Notes under the pieces: model-generated
Seen by the model: the letters and a program-made list of their open reading frames with translations, nothing else
Databases searched by the model: none
Told to the model about the DNA's origin: nothing
Made by a program: the position numbers and the translations under genes
NCBI GenBank assembly: GCA_022606425.2
Contig: JAHDVF020001348.1
Coordinates: forward strand, 1,121,001 to 1,185,000
Origin: Lepidostoma basale
Lineage: Eukaryota > Arthropoda > Insecta > Trichoptera > Lepidostomatidae
DNA length: 64,000 nucleotides
Reading direction: 5' to 3'
In this document: in pieces, positions 56,720-64,000 of the stretch
Position numbering within the stretch: the first letter of the stretch is position 1
Layout: each line of letters opens with the position of its first letter

Positions 56720-57985
56720 TTAGGTCCTTACATATGAAATTGGCGTTTTGCCGTACTAGCAACTTTGATCTCAAATATCTTCTCTTTGGTTAGGAATTCC
56801 AAATTCAAATTTATACAGCTATTTACTCAAGTATTTGTGTTTCGAAAATTATAATTCATTTGTTTATTCCTCAATTGTTTTTTTTCTTTGCGTCACTCAG
56901 TTTACAAAATGGAAAACTTGAAATATCGCGTTATTTACGAGTACGAGTTCCACCGTGGCACCAGTGCTGCAGAAACGGCTCGAAGGATTAATGATGTGTA
57001 TGGCGACGGTGTCGCAAAAGAAAACACAGTGCGTTTTTGGTTCCAACGTTTTCGTTCTGGAAATTTCGACTTGCAGAACAAGCCCCGTGGACGGCCGGAG
57101 ACCAAAGTTGATAATGAAGAATTGAAGGCCATTGTGGAAGCGAGTTAGCTGCAAGCTGCGGTGTTAGTGATAAAACTGTTTTAATCCACTTGAAGCAAAT
57201 TGGGAAGGTGAAAAAGCTTGAAAGGTGGGTACGTCACGAATTGAGTGAAGCAAATCAACAAACGCGCGTTGACTGCTGCGTTGCATGACTCAACCAGCAC
57301 AATAATGAAGGGATTTTGAATCGAATCATTACCTGTGATGAAAAGTGGATCCTGTATGATAATCGGAAGAGCTCATCGCAATGGCTGAACCCTGCCGAAC
57401 CAGCCAAACCATGCCCCAAGCGAAAATTGACTCCAAAAAAGTTACTTGTGAGCGTTTGGTGGACTAGTGCTGGTCTCGTTCACTACAGCTTTCTTAAATC
57501 TGGCCAGACGATTACGGCAGATGTCTATTGTCAGCAACTGCGAACCATGATGGAAAAGCTAGCTGCTAAACAACCGAGGCTGGTTAATCGCTCTAGGCCA
57601 CTGCTGCTTCATGATAACGCTAGACCACACACTGCACAACAGACGGCTACCAAATTAGAAGAGCTTTCAATTGGAATGTCTAAGACATCCACCGTACTCT
57701 CCGGACCTTGCCCCAACAGATTACTATTTTTTTCGAAATTTGGATAACTTCTTGCAAGGGAAAAAATTCAACTCCGATGGGGCAGTCCAAACCGACTTCA
57801 AAGATTTTATTGATTCCCGTCCGAATGGTTTTTTTAGTAAAGGGATCGATGAACTACCTATGAGATGGCAAAAGTGCATAGATAGCAATGGTACATACTT
57901 TGATTAAATAAATATATTATATTAAAAAAAAATCAACTTTATGTTCCTCCCATACAAAACGCAAATTTCATATGTAAGGACCTAA
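56720..57985 (+). mobile_element. Full-length mariner (cecropia-type), defective
   Basis: 1266 bp with 28-bp-class inverted ends TTAGGTCCTTACATATGAAA / complement, and TA duplications at 56718-56719 and 57986-57987. Both ends are nearly perfect, so the insertion is relatively young. It lies inside the viral VP region. Confidence 0.93.
56909..57907 (+). pseudogene. Mariner transposase, frameshifted
   Basis: It starts MENLKYRVIYEYEF with the mariner helix-turn-helix. Catalytic landmarks are ITCDEKWILYDNR (first Asp), LLLHDNARPHTA (second Asp) and YSPDLAPTDY (third Asp, D34D class), and it ends WQKCIDSNGTYFD. A deletion of about 22 bp near 57145, compared with the copy at 55580, breaks the frame. 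A second shift lies near 57670. The protein is therefore not made in full. Confidence 0.9.
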
Positions 57986-58022
57986 TAATATTTGAATCTA
58001 CAAAAAATTCACTTACACTTAC

Positions 58023-58100
58023 ATCGATGTGTATACGGGTGTTTCGTTGATTCCGTATGCATTTCCCCATTTTTGTCGTAATGCACTAATCCCACAGAGT
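58023..58100 (-). pseudogene. Densovirus VP scrap between insertions
   Basis: A short - strand segment with an in-frame KWGNAYGINETPVYTS reading, ending at a GTAAGT on the - strand (58022-58017). It separates the mariner from the MITE. Confidence 0.45.
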
Positions 58101-58446
58101 GTATATATGCCGAAAATCATTCTCCATAGATGGCGTTAGTGGGTCGGTTGTATAGGTTAATTCTTGAAAAAATTCACTAGTGCAACCAAATCTACATAGA
58201 TGGCTGACTGAAACTGCCACGTGAAGATAAATATGGATTTTGAAGTATATATATATCTTCCAAAATTTGTCATGCATGATCACAAATAACAAAGGTGGAA
58301 TGGGGAATGTTGTAATTACATAAAGCGTGCGCTTAACCCAACCAATGACAGGTCATAAGTCCTGTAAACACCTTGATCATCCATGTTCAGTTTCCAGTTT
58401 ACGTCTTCGTCTCTATTGAGATACAATTAAAATTGAGATACAATTG
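58100..58446. mobile_element. MITE family F, copy 3, in the viral VP gene
   Basis: 'gaaaatcattctccatagatggcg' through 'gtctctattgagatacaatt' is shared with 11935-12245 and 10270-10590. The left end is missing; the right terminal repeat is doubled. Confidence 0.8.
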
Positions 58447-58991
58447 CACTCGCGCTAGTTTTCGTATACTGCAGTTTTGTCGATGACATGTGCATATTGA
58501 ATTTCTTTGCAAACGTGTATGAATTTACATTTGTAGGATTCGCTACACCGCCGTCAATGACACTGGATGGATTTCCCGCGGGCCCTTCTCCTCCGTTCAT
58601 CATTGTGTCTTCTGGTTCTTCTCCTATTTGCACACAAGGATACAACACTCCTGTGTAATGTTCCACTAATCTTTTAGCGCCAATCACAACTAATGCCGCT
58701 CCTTTTGCCGCAGCGTCGTATAAATTCTCCGGTTGGTGTAATGACACGTCTTGTAGAAATTTCTCGTCGCTTTCTTTCACTCGTTTACTGAATTCTTTTA
58801 AATTTTTAGTTTTTTTTAATTGACGTGCTATGCTTTCGTATTCTCGATCGTGTTGTCGAGCTATCGCGTCCAAACCTCCCGATGGCTCTCCCGCGTCTCC
58901 CGTTTCCGAGTCCTAGATATTTGTAACCTGGTAAAGTCAGACCATTCCGCGCCGCCACCGGAGGTGCTCCTCCTTCCTCGTCCGATGACAT
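58440..58991 (-). pseudogene. Endogenous densovirus VP1 N-terminus with PLA2 motif
   Basis: The capsid protein start MSSDEEGG is followed by NGLTLPGYKYLGLGN, the Ca-binding loop of the parvoviral phospholipase A2. After a frame shift between about 58905 and 58875 comes AIARQHDREYESIA, the catalytic His-Asp helix. PLA2 in the virus helps escape from the endosome. Further on is YTFAKKFNMHM-type capsid sequence. The reading is then cut by a MITE. VP begins only about 45 bp after the NS stop and on the same strand, a monosense layout. Confidence 0.85.
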
Positions 58992-59036
58992 ACTGAATAA
59001 AAAACCATTTTATGTTTTATATATATTTATTACACA

Positions 59037-59432
59037 TTACAAAGTACAATCAATTTTTTTCCATGCAAACTCCCAATCGAATGACGTCATTACAAATCTT
59101 TCGTAATTTTTATTGTGAAATCTATAAGTTATTGTTCTTGATTCTACCGCTTCTGCCGCTTCTGGCACGTTTACGTACATCTCTATAGGGAAATTTGCGC
59201 TCGTGTAGAGTACGCAGTCGGTTACAATGTGCCTGTCCTTGTATTTCACGTCGGTATTCATCGGGCTTCCTCCCGCCAGCAGCTTCCATTGCTCGAATTG
59301 ATTGTTTGTCAATTTACACTCTTCCATGTAGCAAGCGTTGTTGTGCACCACGCTCGCAAAGTTGAAAGAAGATCCGGGCGTCAATCCCGTCAGTTTCCCC
59401 GTATTGAAATGGCAGTCTGCTAATGTTTCCAT
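59037..59432 (-). pseudogene. Densovirus NS1, C-terminal helicase part
   Basis: The - strand is open and encodes FNFASVVHNNACYMEECKL, the Walker B-like region of SF3 helicases, then IVTDCVLYTSANFPIEMYVN and a stop at 59037. Its frame differs from that of the upstream Walker A part, so a frameshift lies near 59430. Confidence 0.82.
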
Positions 59433-59685
59433 TATCAGAAGGCGGTCCTACGAAGAACAGATTATTCTTTTTGCTCGTGTTTCTCGTAAATTGGTTGTAT
59501 GTCGTCCTTAAAAATTCGTCCACCGATATGCAGTTTGCTTGTAAGAAATAAACCAGTTTCCCGTAATTCAATATGAGCCTTGTATAATCATCCGCCTCTT
59601 CGTCTCTCGTTTTGTCGAACGATTTGGCTCTCAGGAAACGTTGTTTTACCGTCTCCTGAAATACCAGAACCCTTTCGATCTGCAC
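59314..59685 (-). pseudogene. Densovirus NS1, middle part with Walker A
   Basis: The - strand encodes RVLVFQETVKQRFLRAK, LILNYGKLVYFLQANCIS and NLFFVGPP, the start of the SF3 helicase P-loop, where the frame is lost. A single in-frame TAG at about 59743 separates it from the longer NS frame upstream. Confidence 0.82.
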
Positions 59686-59738
59686 GGCCGTGCGGATTCT
59701 TTCTCCTGCTCGAGGTTTGAACGTATAATTAAGCCCCT

Positions 59739-60740
59739 TTAGCTACTTCGATAGAACTCTTGTTGCGTCCCCTTCGTTAAAAGCGCGTTCTTTGCATAGT
59801 AGGAGAACGAGTTCTGCATTCCCGATATTAGCTCCATCATTAATTCTATTGAGTCGTCCTCGTCCCTCAGGTGACGGCGGTTCTTCTCCAACGACAATCG
59901 GTCCCGATGCATGCTGTGCACCGTTCCGTCCGATTCCGACAGGTAGACTTGCATCGGTCTCACTAGTTCCTCCATCCATTCCGTCGATCCCCACGGTAAG
60001 TGTTCCGCTTTCCTCGCGAAATGTTGGATTTCCCCACGGGGCACATGAAGAATTGAACGTTTGTCTCCGTTCGTCGTCGCGCACGTCCATTCCAAAGTAA
60101 TGAGTGGCGCATAAGCAACCTTCGTGGTCCCCGGCCTGCAGAATATCCTGAAGTATTTGACGACCATTGCCGCTATAAAGGTACTTGCGAAGGCAAGCGA
60201 TGCATGCAATGCTTTTGCATTTGTATGGTTGTCCTCGAATAGCTCTTCCGAGCCTTGAGGAATGGCCCCACTGGTTAGAACAAGACACGTAGATGAAGTG
60301 CTGGTGTTTTCTCTGTGTTCCCCAATGCGTATCGACGAGTTTCCAAGGCCCACTATAAATCCTCTTAATGTTCGTTTGGTCGTTACTGACATAGACTCCG
60401 ATTCCAGGTTTTGCAGAAATTTGGCAATCACCGTCTGCTCCCATTCGCTCTGAGCTGCCGCCTCCAGGAAAGTATTCACGTCTGCGCCCGTTTCCGAAAA
60501 GCACCGAGTGTTTCCCGTTTGCTCCAATCTGCTCTGTTTGTCTCCCTCGATCTTGTTGTTGTTCTCCTGCATTTCTGCCAACTTCCTCTTCATCGACGTT
60601 ATACGCTTCTCCGAGAATTCCTGCAATGTCTTCGAAAGCGCGATTTCTCTCTCGTCTGATGTCTTCGTCGAAATCGTAGGTGTCTTCGGTTCCGCCGTCC
60701 TCGCCTTGGCCTTGTTGGATTCTTCTTGGTTCTTGCTCAT
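59739..60740 (-). pseudogene. Densovirus NS region, frame 2 (overlapping ORF)
   Basis: 333 codons, fully open, from MSKNQEESNKAK. The first third is Lys/Glu-rich and may be an NS2-type protein that overlaps the NS1 start. The last third (RHLRDEDDSIELMMELI, FSYYAKNALLTKGTQQEFY) looks like the NS1 linker before the helicase, so NS1 appears to switch into this frame near 60150. Two overlapping open frames of 1 kb suggest a recent integration or strong viral constraint before it. Confidence 0.72.
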
Positions 60741-60852
60741 CGTTCAACGGCGGCGGTATGAACTCTGGATAACTTTCAACTCCACTTAGTAATTTTACTG
60801 CTTCACTGTTACTCGTCACGATGTGATACTTGTATATCTTACGACTTGTCAT
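59743..60852 (-). pseudogene. Densovirus NS region, frame 1 (replication initiator part)
   Basis: The likely start is the Met at 60852-60850 (MTSRKIYKYHIV), directly after the TATA/Inr pair. The frame stays open to 59743. It contains KHQHFIYVSC, an H-x-H motif of the HUH rolling-circle nuclease type, and CIACLRKYLYSGNGRQIL, a segment typical of densoviral NS1. The end of this frame is Gly/Arg-rich and is probably not the coding phase there. Confidence 0.75.
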
Positions 60853-60857
60853 CGCAC

Positions 60858-60894
60858 ACTGAATGTCATCTTGCCTGTTTGTTGCTCTTATATA
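60858..60894 (-). promoter_or_regulatory. Densovirus NS promoter: TATA box and CAGT initiator
   Basis: On the - strand TATATAAG (60894-60887) is followed about 30 nt later by the arthropod initiator TTCAGTG (CAGT at 60861-60858), and 6 nt later by the NS start codon. Spacing and motifs match insect parvovirus P promoters. Confidence 0.75.
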
Positions 60895-60983
60895 CCCCCT
60901 CCTTTTTAATTTCCCACGGTCTCGCATTGGCGGTTCGGTCACATGCCCACATCTGGCATCCAGATGAAAATTTGTTCCCAGCG

Positions 60984-60991
60984 CTTTTATA
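60984..60991 (-). promoter_or_regulatory. Second upstream TATA-like box
   Basis: TATAAAAG on the - strand, followed by AGCGCTGGG and a CATCTGG…CCAGATG inverted repeat (60953-60969). The same block is partly copied at 63030-63080. Confidence 0.45.
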
Positions 60992-61019
60992 CTCGACATC
61001 TTAGACCGGGAGCTGGAGG

Positions 61020-61990
61020 GAGTTGAGTATGCAAAATATGAGGACCGCACTCTGTTCATAGTTTTGAACTCAGAAAAGCTTGCAGATTATGAATCTGAAT
61101 GTTGCCAGGAGGTTTGTTGGTCCAATTTTCTTTTCATTTTTTGCATCCCCTAAGATAACAAGTAAATGGACTGAAAAAATGCTTTGGAACTATTTTAATG
61201 ATTATTTTAGTGACACCATCCAATTATTTCTTATGATAAAAGATACTTATAGCTAGTCAATTGAAATAGAAAAAAAAATACAAGAAATATTCATAAAAAA
61301 AATATTTAATCCGAAAAAGCTAATTTTAACATCATCTAAAAAAACAAATAATCAATTATTTTTTATTTTGGCAGCCATTATCAATACATTTGCACAACCG
61401 ATACAATTTAGTTGTAATTTTATGTAAGAACAAGTTTTTGTTAGGCAATTTGATGTACATTTACAGGGCTGAATCAACAACTCTGGCAATGGTCGCTTCG
61501 TTTTGTTATCGTGGGTACAATTTACATTTTTTTGCATAGCCTAATAAGGTGTAATCAATAGGTTGGAGTAGGGGTGTGGTTAGCATTTATCCATACATAT
61601 TTTTTTGCTGAAGCTCTAAACAAATGTAAATGTAGAGCATCTGATGTGCAAATTAATTTTAATAAATTTGAGCCCATGCCGATATATTGAAAAATTAATT
61701 TATACTGAAGTTCATCAGCAGTTAATTTTTTGAGAAAAGATAGGCGCAAATGGTTTCTAATTCTAACTGTTAGACAATAGGGTATGGATTTCCTAAATGC
61801 CTTAGAGCTTTTTTTACAAACTCCAACGATGCAGCTTTTAGACCATTTTTTTCAAGCCCAATCTGCTAGTCGAAACACAACCACTTGGAGAGTGTAATGC
61901 TGGCAAAATACGACAAATGTTTTCGCCAAGGGATTGAGCAGCCAAATACATCCTGAAATATATTTATTCTTTATAAGAACCGTCGGAACC
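61020..61990. repeat. Left arm of the 2-kb palindrome
   Basis: It starts 'gagttgagtatgcaaaatatgagg'. Inside are outward-reading (- strand) frames 61555-61749 (MRLSFLKKLTADEL…HLHLFRASAKKYVW) and 61352-61537 (LLIQPCKCTSNCLTKTC). The latter resembles a CXC/tesmin-type cysteine motif. It is inverted relative to 62100-62985. Confidence 0.85.
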
Positions 61991-62099
61991 GGATTCTAGG
62001 AACCGTCGATTCATAGACCTAAACAACCAAGACGTGCTAGCTTATTCCAGAAATAAATTACCAGGATGAAAACATATGTATCAGCGCTAAGGATTATGA

Positions 62100-62985
62100 T
62101 ATGGGCAGATTGGATTTTTACATAAAACATCCTTGAATCGGCTTCTTAATGGTTCAAATTTATGTTTGTCGTTTGGATTTTGTGCAAAAAGCTCTAAGGC
62201 ATTTAGGAAATCCATACCTTAATGTCTAACAGTTAGAATTAGAAACCATTTGCGCCTATCTTTTCTCAAAAAATTAACTGCTGATGAACTTCGGTATAAA
62301 TTAATTTTTCAAAATATCGGCTTGGGCTCAAATTTATTAAAATTTATTTGCACATCAGATGCTCTACATTTACATTTGTTTAGAACTTCAGCACAAAAAC
62401 ATGTATGGATAAATGCTAACCACACCCCTACTCCAACCTATTGATTACATTAGGCTATGAAAAAAATGTAAATTGTACCCACGACAACAAACGAAGCGAC
62501 CATTGGCAGAGTTGTTGATTCAGCCCTGTAAATGTACACCAAATTGCCTAACAAAAACTTGCTCTTGCATAAAATTACAACTAAATTGTATCGGTTGTGC
62601 AAATGTATTGATAATGGCTGCCAAAATAAAAAAATTATTGATTATTTGTTTTTTTTGATGACATGTTAAAATTAGCTTTTTCGGATAAAATATTTTTTTT
62701 ATGAATATATCTTGTATTTTTTTTTTTACCTATTTCAGTTGACTAACTATAAGTATCTTTTATCATAAGAAATAATTGGATGTTGTCACCAAAATAATCA
62801 TTAAAATAGTTCCAAAGCATTTTTTCAGTCCATTTACTTGTTATCTTAGGGGATGCAAAAAAAGAAAAAAAAATGGACCAACAAACCTCCTGGCAACATT
62901 CAGAATCATAATCTGCAAGCTTTTCTGAGTTCAAAACTATGAATAGAATGCGGTCCTCATATTTTGCATACTCAACTCCCTTTGG
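62100..62985. repeat. Right arm of the 2-kb palindrome
   Basis: It mirrors the left arm with scattered differences. It has + strand frames 62250-62444 and 62473-62658 (LLIQPCKCTPNCLTKTCSCI) and a - strand frame 62743-62994 (VEYAKYEDRILFIVLNSEKL). The last is better preserved than its left-arm partner. Confidence 0.85.
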
Positions 62986-63027
62986 CGCCTGCACTATCTA
63001 GTGTCTGGCTCGATTCCGATCTCACGC

Positions 63028-63085
63028 CCACATCTGGTGACCAGATGTTTAATCCTTTCCCAGCGCTTTTAATTGTAGCATGTGG
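63028..63085. repeat. Direct copy of the NS upstream segment
   Basis: 'tctcacgcccacatctggtgaccagatg' and 'cccagcgctttt' match 60940-60990 in direct orientation, so the palindrome lies between two direct copies of about 53 bp. Confidence 0.7.
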
Positions 63086-63158
63086 TGTCTCGCCGGATTT
63101 TTTTCTCACGAATCCAATTTTGCACATGTGCATCGAGATTATAAATGCAGTTTATTAA

Positions 63159-63220
63159 TAGCATCTCTCAAACAAAACACCGCCCTGAATTGGTCTACCG
63201 GTTGGGTTCTGTCGGTTGAG
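63159..63220. repeat. 60-bp direct repeat, copy 1
   Basis: 'catctctcaaacaaaacacc' followed by 'gccctgaattggtctaccgg' and 'ttgggttctgtcggtt'. Copy 2 is at 63540-63595. Confidence 0.9.
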
Positions 63221-63231
63221 TTCTGTCGGTT

Positions 63232-63260
63232 GGTTAGGTTAGGTTAGGTTAGGTTAGGTT
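63232..63260 (+). repeat. (GGTTA)5 tract, TTAGG-type
   Basis: Five perfect GGTTA units, a permutation of the insect telomere repeat TTAGG. Confidence 0.85.
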
Positions 63261-63539
63261 CCCGTGTGAGTTCTTCCTTATTTGTTATAATTTTAACGGA
63301 CGAATGTTCCGATTGTCCATCTTTTGTTATTAATCAATATATGTTTAAACAAATGACGTGTTTTATTAACAATTTCGAACAACTTACAAAAATACAAAAA
63401 AGGAAAAAAAAAAAAAAACAATTTTTTATATTTTTTGATTAAGCCCGTAAAAAATTTCCCTTTAAATAACTTACCTTTTTTACAAACGTACCCCTTATAC
63501 AGAACTCAAACATCCTATGACGTCAAACATAGCGTGACG

Positions 63540-63595
63540 TCATCTCTCAAACAAAACACCGCCCTGAATTGGTCTACCGGTTGGGTTCTGTCGGT
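63540..63595. repeat. 60-bp direct repeat, copy 2
   Basis: Same sequence as copy 1. It is preceded by two TGACGTCA-like blocks (63518-63542) and followed by a GC-rich stretch. Confidence 0.9.
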
Positions 63596-63660
63596 GTGGC
63601 CCCCCGCGCAGGTTGGGGGCGTCGAAGATCCGTTTCGTAGTAGTAGTAGATTCGTTCTGA

Positions 63661-63677
63661 CTTAACCTAACCTAACC
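63661..63677 (-). repeat. Short TTAGG-type tract abutting a poly(A) tail
   Basis: 'cttaacctaacctaacc' directly adjoins the poly-T of the LINE; on the - strand this reads poly(A) followed by GGTTAGGTTAGGTTAAG. Confidence 0.8.
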
Positions 63678-64000
63678 TTTTTTTTTTTTTTGAGGAGGGG
63701 AAATCTTCAGAAAGATAGCCACTGGTTTGCTTTTCCAGTGGTAGTGTGGGATTTTTACCCACTAAAAGCCCTCCTCAGGGTCTGCCCCGCCGGGTTGGCC
63801 GTTAGGCACTTAGCTCAGCGATTGGGGCAGACCTGTGTAACCTTCTTTTTAAGGTTTTATCCCGCGTTGATGATTGCCGCTCTCTGCCGAATCCTCTCCT
63901 CCTCCTCCTTCTTGGAGAGTACGCTTCTGGCGAATTCCGACCACGCCGCCCAGCATTCCTTGGATCTAAGCATGGTTGAGAGCATGTTCTCGGGGCAGAC
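63678..64000 (-). mobile_element. TRAS-like (R1-clade) LINE 3' end
   Basis: The - strand carries the RT protein C-terminus, a 3' UTR with a TTTTAGTGGGTAAAAATCCC segment and a poly(A) tail that ends at the TTAGG-like tract. The element continues beyond the window. Confidence 0.75.
63857..64000 (-). CDS. TRAS-like LINE RT, last 47 codons (partial)
   Basis: It encodes VCPENMLSTMLRSKECWAAW, then a Lys/Glu/Arg-rich helix (SKKEEEERIRQRAAI) and a stop at 63859-63857. The C-P-E-N…M-L-R-S-x-E-C-W pattern is the usual C-terminus of R1/TRAS reverse transcriptases. In TRAS and SART elements this enzyme targets telomeric TTAGG repeats, in line with the flank here. It is open to the window edge, so the copy may be intact. 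Confidence 0.72.
   Translation of the reverse strand, partial: VCPENMLSTMLRSKECWAAWSEFARSVLSKKEEEERIRQRAAIINAG

Noticed and set aside
59792..60789. Several + strand open frames of 60-100 codons across the viral NS region
   Set aside because: They are antisense shadows of the two long - strand NS frames.
61020..62985. Palindrome as the hairpin terminus of the densovirus
   Set aside because: Arms of 0.9 kb are much longer than known parvoviral terminal hairpins and carry unrelated short coding frames, so I treat it as a separate element.
63230..63260. True chromosome end
   Set aside because: Only five GGTTA units, with ordinary sequence on both sides; too short for a telomere.

Overview
The window is an arthropod, most likely insect, nuclear DNA segment. 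It is AT-rich and split by GT/AG introns. The evidence is one intron-containing unconventional myosin gene, mariner, pogo and piggyBac transposons, tRNA-derived SINEs, short TTAGG-type tracts with a TRAS-like (telomeric R1-clade) LINE end, and an endogenous insect parvovirus (densovirus). I could not fix the species.

Layout. 1-19.6 kb holds no convincing host exon. It is repeat debris: LINE reverse-transcriptase tails, a 51-bp minisatellite, fold-back MITEs, a TTAA-flanked inverted element, SINEs and transposase scraps. It is probably the long first intron or 5' flank of the myosin gene. 19.6-41.7 kb carries 14 exons of a class I myosin (Myo1D, the Drosophila Myo31DF type) on the + strand. 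They run from just after the N-terminal leader to the stop codon, with every splice phase matching (about 970 residues). Its introns are full of repeats: a 31-bp minisatellite, nested LINE/SINE insertions, a deleted mariner, a piggyBac remnant, a hAT-type MITE and a pogo element. 41.7-54.5 kb is intergenic and repeat-rich, with LINE tails of several families, MITEs, a Tigger remnant and a tandem pair of TIR elements.

55-61 kb, on the - strand, is an endogenous densovirus. It has a promoter with a TATA box and CAGT initiator, an NS region with two long overlapping ORFs, an SF3-helicase remnant, and a VP region with a phospholipase A2 motif. The VP part has been split by a full-length mariner, by an abnormal fold-back mariner and by a MITE. 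Upstream of the NS promoter is a palindrome of about 2 kb with arms near 0.9 kb that encode cysteine-rich peptides. It lies between direct copies of a promoter-proximal segment. The window ends in TTAGG-like tracts and the 3' end of the TRAS-like LINE.

The only host gene with clear continuing function is the myosin: an actin-based motor with IQ motifs and a membrane-binding TH1 tail. In Drosophila this protein sets left-right chirality. The most unusual items are the densovirus copy with its flanking palindrome, and a small repeat that joins a strong hairpin head to a LINE-derived 3' tail.
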